A stretch of DNA of 8,087 bases from an uncultured Bacteroidales bacterium (GTDB taxonomy: Bacteria > Bacteroidota > Bacteroidia > Bacteroidales > Bacteroidaceae). Both the position numbers and the translations under genes were made by a program. The stretch's first letter is position 1; each line of letters opens with the position of its first letter. The DNA lies in assembly GCA_902803195.1 (NCBI GenBank), contig CADCOX010000213.1, positions 1 through 8,087 on the forward strand, given 5' to 3'. Positions 5,381 to 8,087 of the stretch are shown here, one piece after another. The notes beneath the pieces are model-generated. The model ran no database searches. It worked only from the letters and a program-made list of their open reading frames with translations, and was not told the origin of the DNA.

Positions 5381-7426
5381 TTGGAATCGGAACTCGGCAT
5401 CACGACGTTCCGACATCTACTATACTATTTCCCCTACAAGCATATCGACCGTACACGCCTCTATTATATCCATGAGCTGACAGCCGACATGCCTTTTGTG
5501 CAAATTAAAGGTGAGATCCTCAGCTTCGAGGAAGAAGGGCATGGGCGCAAACGGCGTCTCATCGCGCATTTTACTGATGGTCATGGGATTGTAGACCTTA
5601 TCTGGTTCCAAGCCACCACCTTCAAGTGGATCAAAAAGAGCTATCCTGCGGGCAAACTCTTCATCGTCTTCGGGCGTCCGAATGTGTTCAACGGGCGCAT
5701 CAACATCGCCCACCCCGACATCGACCCTGCTGATTCACTCCAGCTCGGCACCATGGGGATGCAACCCTATTATAACACTACCGAGAAGATGAAGAAGGGA
5801 GGGCTCAACAGCCGCAGCATCGAACGCTTCACACGCACGTTGTTCGAGAAGTTGGGCTCGCTCACTACGCTTCCCGAGACGCTTCCCGACGACATCATCC
5901 GTCAACTCATGCTGGTGCCGATTGGGCAGTCGCTCCACGACCTCCACTATCCCGATAGCGCCGAGGCCCTCCGCCGAGCGACCTATCGACAGAAGTTCGA
6001 GGAACTGTTCTTCATCCAACTGGGAATCCTCCGCTTCACACGTCAGCGCCAGCAAGAAGTGGTCGGTCATGTCTTTGCGCACGTTGGCGACCACTTCAAC
6101 ACCTTCTACCACACGCACTTGCCCTTTCAACTGACGAACGCGCAGAAGCGTGTTATTCGCGAGATGCGCCAAGACATGGGCAGCGGACGCCAGATGAACC
6201 GCCTCCTCCAGGGCGATGTCGGCTCAGGCAAGACATTAGTCGCACTGATGACTATGCTCATCGCCCTCGACAACGGCTATCAAGCCTGCCTCATGGCACC
6301 CACCGAGATCCTGGCCGAACAGCACTACGACACTTTCCGTTCGATGCTGGCCGATATGCCTGTTCGTGTCGAACTGCTCACGGGTGCGGTCAAGGGCAAG
6401 CGCCGCCGCGACCCCATATTAGAAGGTACGCGCACGGGCGAGGTACATATTCTCATAGGCACACACGCCGTACTTGAGGACTCCGTGGAGTTCCATCGGC
6501 TTGGCCTCGTCGTCATCGACGAGCAGCATCGCTTCGGTGTCGCTCAGCGAGCACGCCTATGGCGCAAGAACAGCGTTCCGCCTCACATTCTCGTCATGAC
6601 AGCCACGCCTATTCCGCGCACGCTGGCTATGACCCTTTATGGCGACCTCGACGTCAGCGTCATCGATGAACTCCCCCCAGGCCGCAAGCCCATCGAGACA
6701 CGCCACTTCTGGCAAGAGCGCACCGAAAGCCTTTATCGCGGCATCCGCTCTGAGATTAGCAAAGGACGACAAGTCTACGTCGTCTACCCACTCATCCAAG
6801 AGAGCGAGAAGATGGACATGCAGGACCTCGAGAACGGTTATGAAGAACTCTGCCGTGCCTTCCCCGACCTGCGCATCTCCAAAGTCCATGGGAAAATGCG
6901 GAGCGCAGAGAAGGATGCAGAAATGGAACGCTTTGTCAACGGCGAAACGCAGATTCTCGTCGCTACTACGGTCATCGAGGTCGGTGTCAACGTGCCCAAT
7001 GCTTCCGTTATGGTAATCATGAATGCCGAACGCTTCGGTCTGGCGCAACTTCACCAACTCCGAGGGCGCGTGGGTCGTGGAGCCGATCAGAGCTATTGCA
7101 TCCTCGTCACGAAGTACAACCTCTCGCAGGAGACTCGCCAGCGCATCGACATCATGTGCGAGACCACCGACGGCTTCGAGATTGCCGAAGCCGACCTCCG
7201 ATTCCGTGGACCAGGTGATCTCGAGGGTACACAGCAGAGCGGTATGGCGTTCGACCTCCATATTGCCAACATCGCGCGTGACGGACAGCTCGTACAACTC
7301 GCTCGTGACATAGCCAACCACATCCTCGACGAGGACCCCCAACAGCAACGACCCGAATATGCCAGCATGTGGGCTCATCTGCGCGAACTGCATCAGGACG
7401 ATTTCGATTGGAGCCACATCAGTTGA
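5381..7426 (+). CDS. recG: ATP-dependent DNA helicase RecG
   Basis: A monomeric superfamily 2 translocase that remodels stalled replication forks, Holliday junctions and R-loops in the cytoplasm. The TTG at 5381 is the first standard start in this frame, giving 681 residues, but about 24 upstream in-frame codons encode conserved RecG sequence; with them the protein is about 705 residues, normal for the family. An N-terminal OB-fold wedge domain (about 35-110) binds the fork. Helicase motifs from the TTG: GDVGSGKT Walker A (278-285), APTEILAEQ (306-314), DEQH Walker B (380-383), TATPIPRT (407-414), VHGKMRSAEK (502-511), ATTVIEVGVNVPNA (528-541), QLRGRVGRG (559-567). The C-terminal RFRGPGDLEGTQQSG (607-621) is the TRG-type motif coupling ATP use to movement. 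It is transcribed separately from xylA after a terminator. No other gap or missing motif is seen. Confidence 0.96.
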   Translation: MESELGITTFRHLLYYFPYKHIDRTRLYYIHELTADMPFVQIKGEILSFEEEGHGRKRRLIAHFTDGHGIVDLIWFQATTFKWIKKSYPAGKLFIVFGRPNVFNGRINIAHPDIDPADSLQLGTMGMQPYYNTTEKMKKGGLNSRSIERFTRTLFEKLGSLTTLPETLPDDIIRQLMLVPIGQSLHDLHYPDSAEALRRATYRQKFEELFFIQLGILRFTRQRQQEVVGHVFAHVGDHFNTFYHTHLPFQLTNAQKRVIREMRQDMGSGRQMNRLLQGDVGSGKTLVALMTMLIALDNGYQACLMAPTEILAEQHYDTFRSMLADMPVRVELLTGAVKGKRRRDPILEGTRTGEVHILIGTHAVLEDSVEFHRLGLVVIDEQHRFGVAQRARLWRKNSVPPHILVMTATPIPRTLAMTLYGDLDVSVIDELPPGRKPIETRHFWQERTESLYRGIRSEISKGRQVYVVYPLIQESEKMDMQDLENGYEELCRAFPDLRISKVHGKMRSAEKDAEMERFVNGETQILVATTVIEVGVNVPNASVMVIMNAERFGLAQLHQLRGRVGRGADQSYCILVTKYNLSQETRQRIDIMCETTDGFEIAEADLRFRGPGDLEGTQQSGMAFDLHIANIARDGQLVQLARDIANHILDEDPQQQRPEYASMWAHLRELHQDDFDWSHIS

Positions 7427-7574
7427 TCCATCTCCTCTGCTGAAACCTGAAAGATTAAAGACAATCTAACCCATCCATCTCTAATCTCTCAACTCCAATC
7501 TCTCAGCCTCCTCATCATTTTTAGTGATTTTTCCCTTTCGAGTAGGTATTTTTTTGCGTAGACCAACGATAAAC
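7427..7574. other. CT-rich intergenic stretch after recG
   Basis: The sequence is pyrimidine-rich on the + strand up to about 7520, then AT-rich. I find no gene and no convincing recG terminator; the only small stem is AGATT (7452-7456) with AATCT (7463-7467), which lacks a T-tract. Short direct repeats at 7483-7505 are listed separately. Confidence 0.6.
7483..7505 (+). repeat. Short direct repeat AATCTCTCA, two copies
   Basis: AATCTCTCA occurs at 7483-7491 and again at 7497-7505, a 14-base spacing, within wider degenerate text of ATCT and CTCT words. On the minus strand it reads as TGAGAGATT units. It looks like decayed low-complexity tandem repeat rather than a binding site. Confidence 0.6.
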
Positions 7575-7606
7575 CTTGGACGTCTGAGCGAAAAACGTTA
7601 TTTTTG
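7575..7606 (+). promoter_or_regulatory. feoAB promoter (-33 and -7 elements)
   Basis: CTTG (7575-7578) resembles the Bacteroidota -33 TTTG, and TATTTTTG (7599-7606) is a perfect TAnnTTTG -7 box. The 20-base spacing is as expected for the primary sigma factor of this phylum. Transcription should start shortly after 7606, leaving a leader of about 15-20 bases before the ATG at 7630. Confidence 0.75.
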
Positions 7607-7618
7607 CACGCAAAAATA
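7599..7618. promoter_or_regulatory. Perfect 9-2-9 inverted repeat over the feoAB -7 box, candidate operator
   Basis: TATTTTTGC (7599-7607) and GCAAAAATA (7610-7618) are exact reverse complements separated by AC. The left half contains the -7 element and the right half covers the probable transcription start, so a dimeric repressor bound here would block initiation. Ferrous iron transporters are commonly repressed by Fur or DtxR-type regulators, which makes an iron-responsive site plausible; the regulator is inferred, not identified. A related shorter repeat lies upstream of xylB, which cautions that this may be a general promoter feature. Confidence 0.5.
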
Positions 7619-7629
7619 CAGACGACACT

Positions 7630-8087
7630 ATGAAACTCTCCGACTTACAGACAGGCGAACGCGCAGTCATTGTCAAAGTCAGTGGCCATGGCGGCTTCCG
7701 CAAACGCATCGTTGAAATGGGCTTCATCAAGGGGCAGACCGTGGAAGTACTGCTCAATGCTCCGCTGCAGGATCCTGTGAAATACAAGTTGATGGGCTAC
7801 GAAGTCAGCCTGCGCCACGACGAAGCAGCGCTGATTGAAGTAGTCAGCGAGAGCGAAGCGGCAAGCTTCAAAGCCACCATTGACTCCCTCTCCCCTGGGA
7901 AGGCTGAGACCTACACGGACGAAGCGAGCACGAAGGAAAGTTCAGAGGGCTCTGAGGACTTACTCCATCGCGCTGCCGAGCGCAAGCACAAGACCATCAA
8001 CGTAGCCCTTGTGGGCAATCCCAACTGTGGCAAAACATCGTTGTTCAACTACGCCAGTGGTGCCCATGCCCGCGTAGGCAACTACTC
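7630..8087 (+). CDS. feoB: FeoAB fusion ferrous iron transporter, N-terminal part (3' end outside window)
   Basis: The frame is open from the ATG at 7630 to the window end (152 complete codons). Residues 1-72 form a FeoA SH3-like domain (MKLSDLQTGERAVIVKV, then FRKRIVEMGFIKGQTVEVL, PVKYKLMGYEVSLR). An acidic, serine-rich linker follows (about 73-118). The FeoB GTPase domain then begins with INVALVGNPNCGKTSLFN, whose GNPNCGKT (129-136) is the G1 nucleotide-binding loop, and HARVGNY marks the start of the G2 region. FeoB is the inner-membrane permease for Fe2+; its membrane domain would lie beyond the window. FeoA-FeoB fusions are known in Bacteroides and relatives, where FeoA is a separate small protein in E. 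coli. It has its own promoter at 7575-7606 with a palindrome that may be its operator. Confidence 0.94.
   Translation, partial: MKLSDLQTGERAVIVKVSGHGGFRKRIVEMGFIKGQTVEVLLNAPLQDPVKYKLMGYEVSLRHDEAALIEVVSESEAASFKATIDSLSPGKAETYTDEASTKESSEGSEDLLHRAAERKHKTINVALVGNPNCGKTSLFNYASGAHARVGNY

Noticed and set aside
5275..5475. Small protein from GTG 5275 or ATG 5305 reading MTYHHRRPLY
   Set aside because: It overlaps the conserved recG N-terminus in another frame and has no family resemblance. The ATG is more likely the original recG start displaced by one base.
6557..7417. Minus-strand open frame (286 codons) opposite recG
   Set aside because: It lies wholly over helicase motifs of recG, has no promoter or recognisable domain, and is explained by codon bias.
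7547..7558. Second feoAB promoter at TATTTTTTTG
   Set aside because: The spacing between TA and TTTG is too long for the TAnnTTTG consensus, and the downstream box at 7599 has a properly spaced -33 element.
7521..7787. Open frames on either strand across the feoAB start (7524-7715 + and 7521-7787 -)
   Set aside because: They cross the feoAB promoter and the FeoA domain, which is clear in the frame from 7630; neither gives a recognisable product.

Overview
The window looks like chromosomal DNA from a Bacteroidales bacterium, most likely Prevotellaceae-like. The evidence is: Bacteroidota-type promoter elements (TAnnTTTG -7 boxes at 5268-5275 and 7599-7606), no convincing Shine-Dalgarno sequences with A-rich leaders instead, a GH97 glycosidase, a XylA of the Bacteroidetes/anaerobic-fungus type, and a fused FeoA-FeoB iron transporter. 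All six protein genes lie on the + strand. I see no tRNA, rRNA, CRISPR array, insertion sequence or phage gene. I do not see a new multi-gene system. The content is ordinary core and sugar metabolism, with some unusual small-scale structure between genes.

Layout. (1) 2-1168 is the C-terminal part of a GH97 alpha-glycosidase whose start lies before the window. (2) 1175-2200, only 6 bases further on, is a FecCD/BtuC-type ABC permease with no ATPase or binding protein beside it. (3) 2201-2336 is an AT-rich gap with weak hairpins and a candidate promoter. (4) 2337-3809 is xylB and 3892-5199 is xylA, together converting D-xylose to D-xylulose 5-phosphate for the pentose phosphate pathway. The 82-base gap between them begins with a 9-base tandem repeat that carries an in-frame TAG stop in every copy. 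A strong intrinsic terminator (5224-5266) closes this unit. (5) A -7 promoter element abuts the terminator and should drive recG (branch-migrating DNA helicase, to 7426). The conserved N-terminal sequence of recG lies in frame upstream of any ATG/GTG/TTG, and the only nearby ATG (5305) is in a different frame, so this gene start is anomalous. (6) 7427-7629 is a CT-rich gap with short direct repeats, followed by a good promoter whose -7 box forms half of a perfect 9-2-9 inverted repeat. (7) 7630-8087 is the start of a feoAB fusion gene (Fe2+ uptake), cut off by the window end.

How the genes work together: GH97 and XylBA fit a plant- or host-glycan-degrading anaerobe that releases and ferments sugars. 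The FecCD permease and FeoAB are two separate metal-uptake functions. RecG is a housekeeping repair gene between them.
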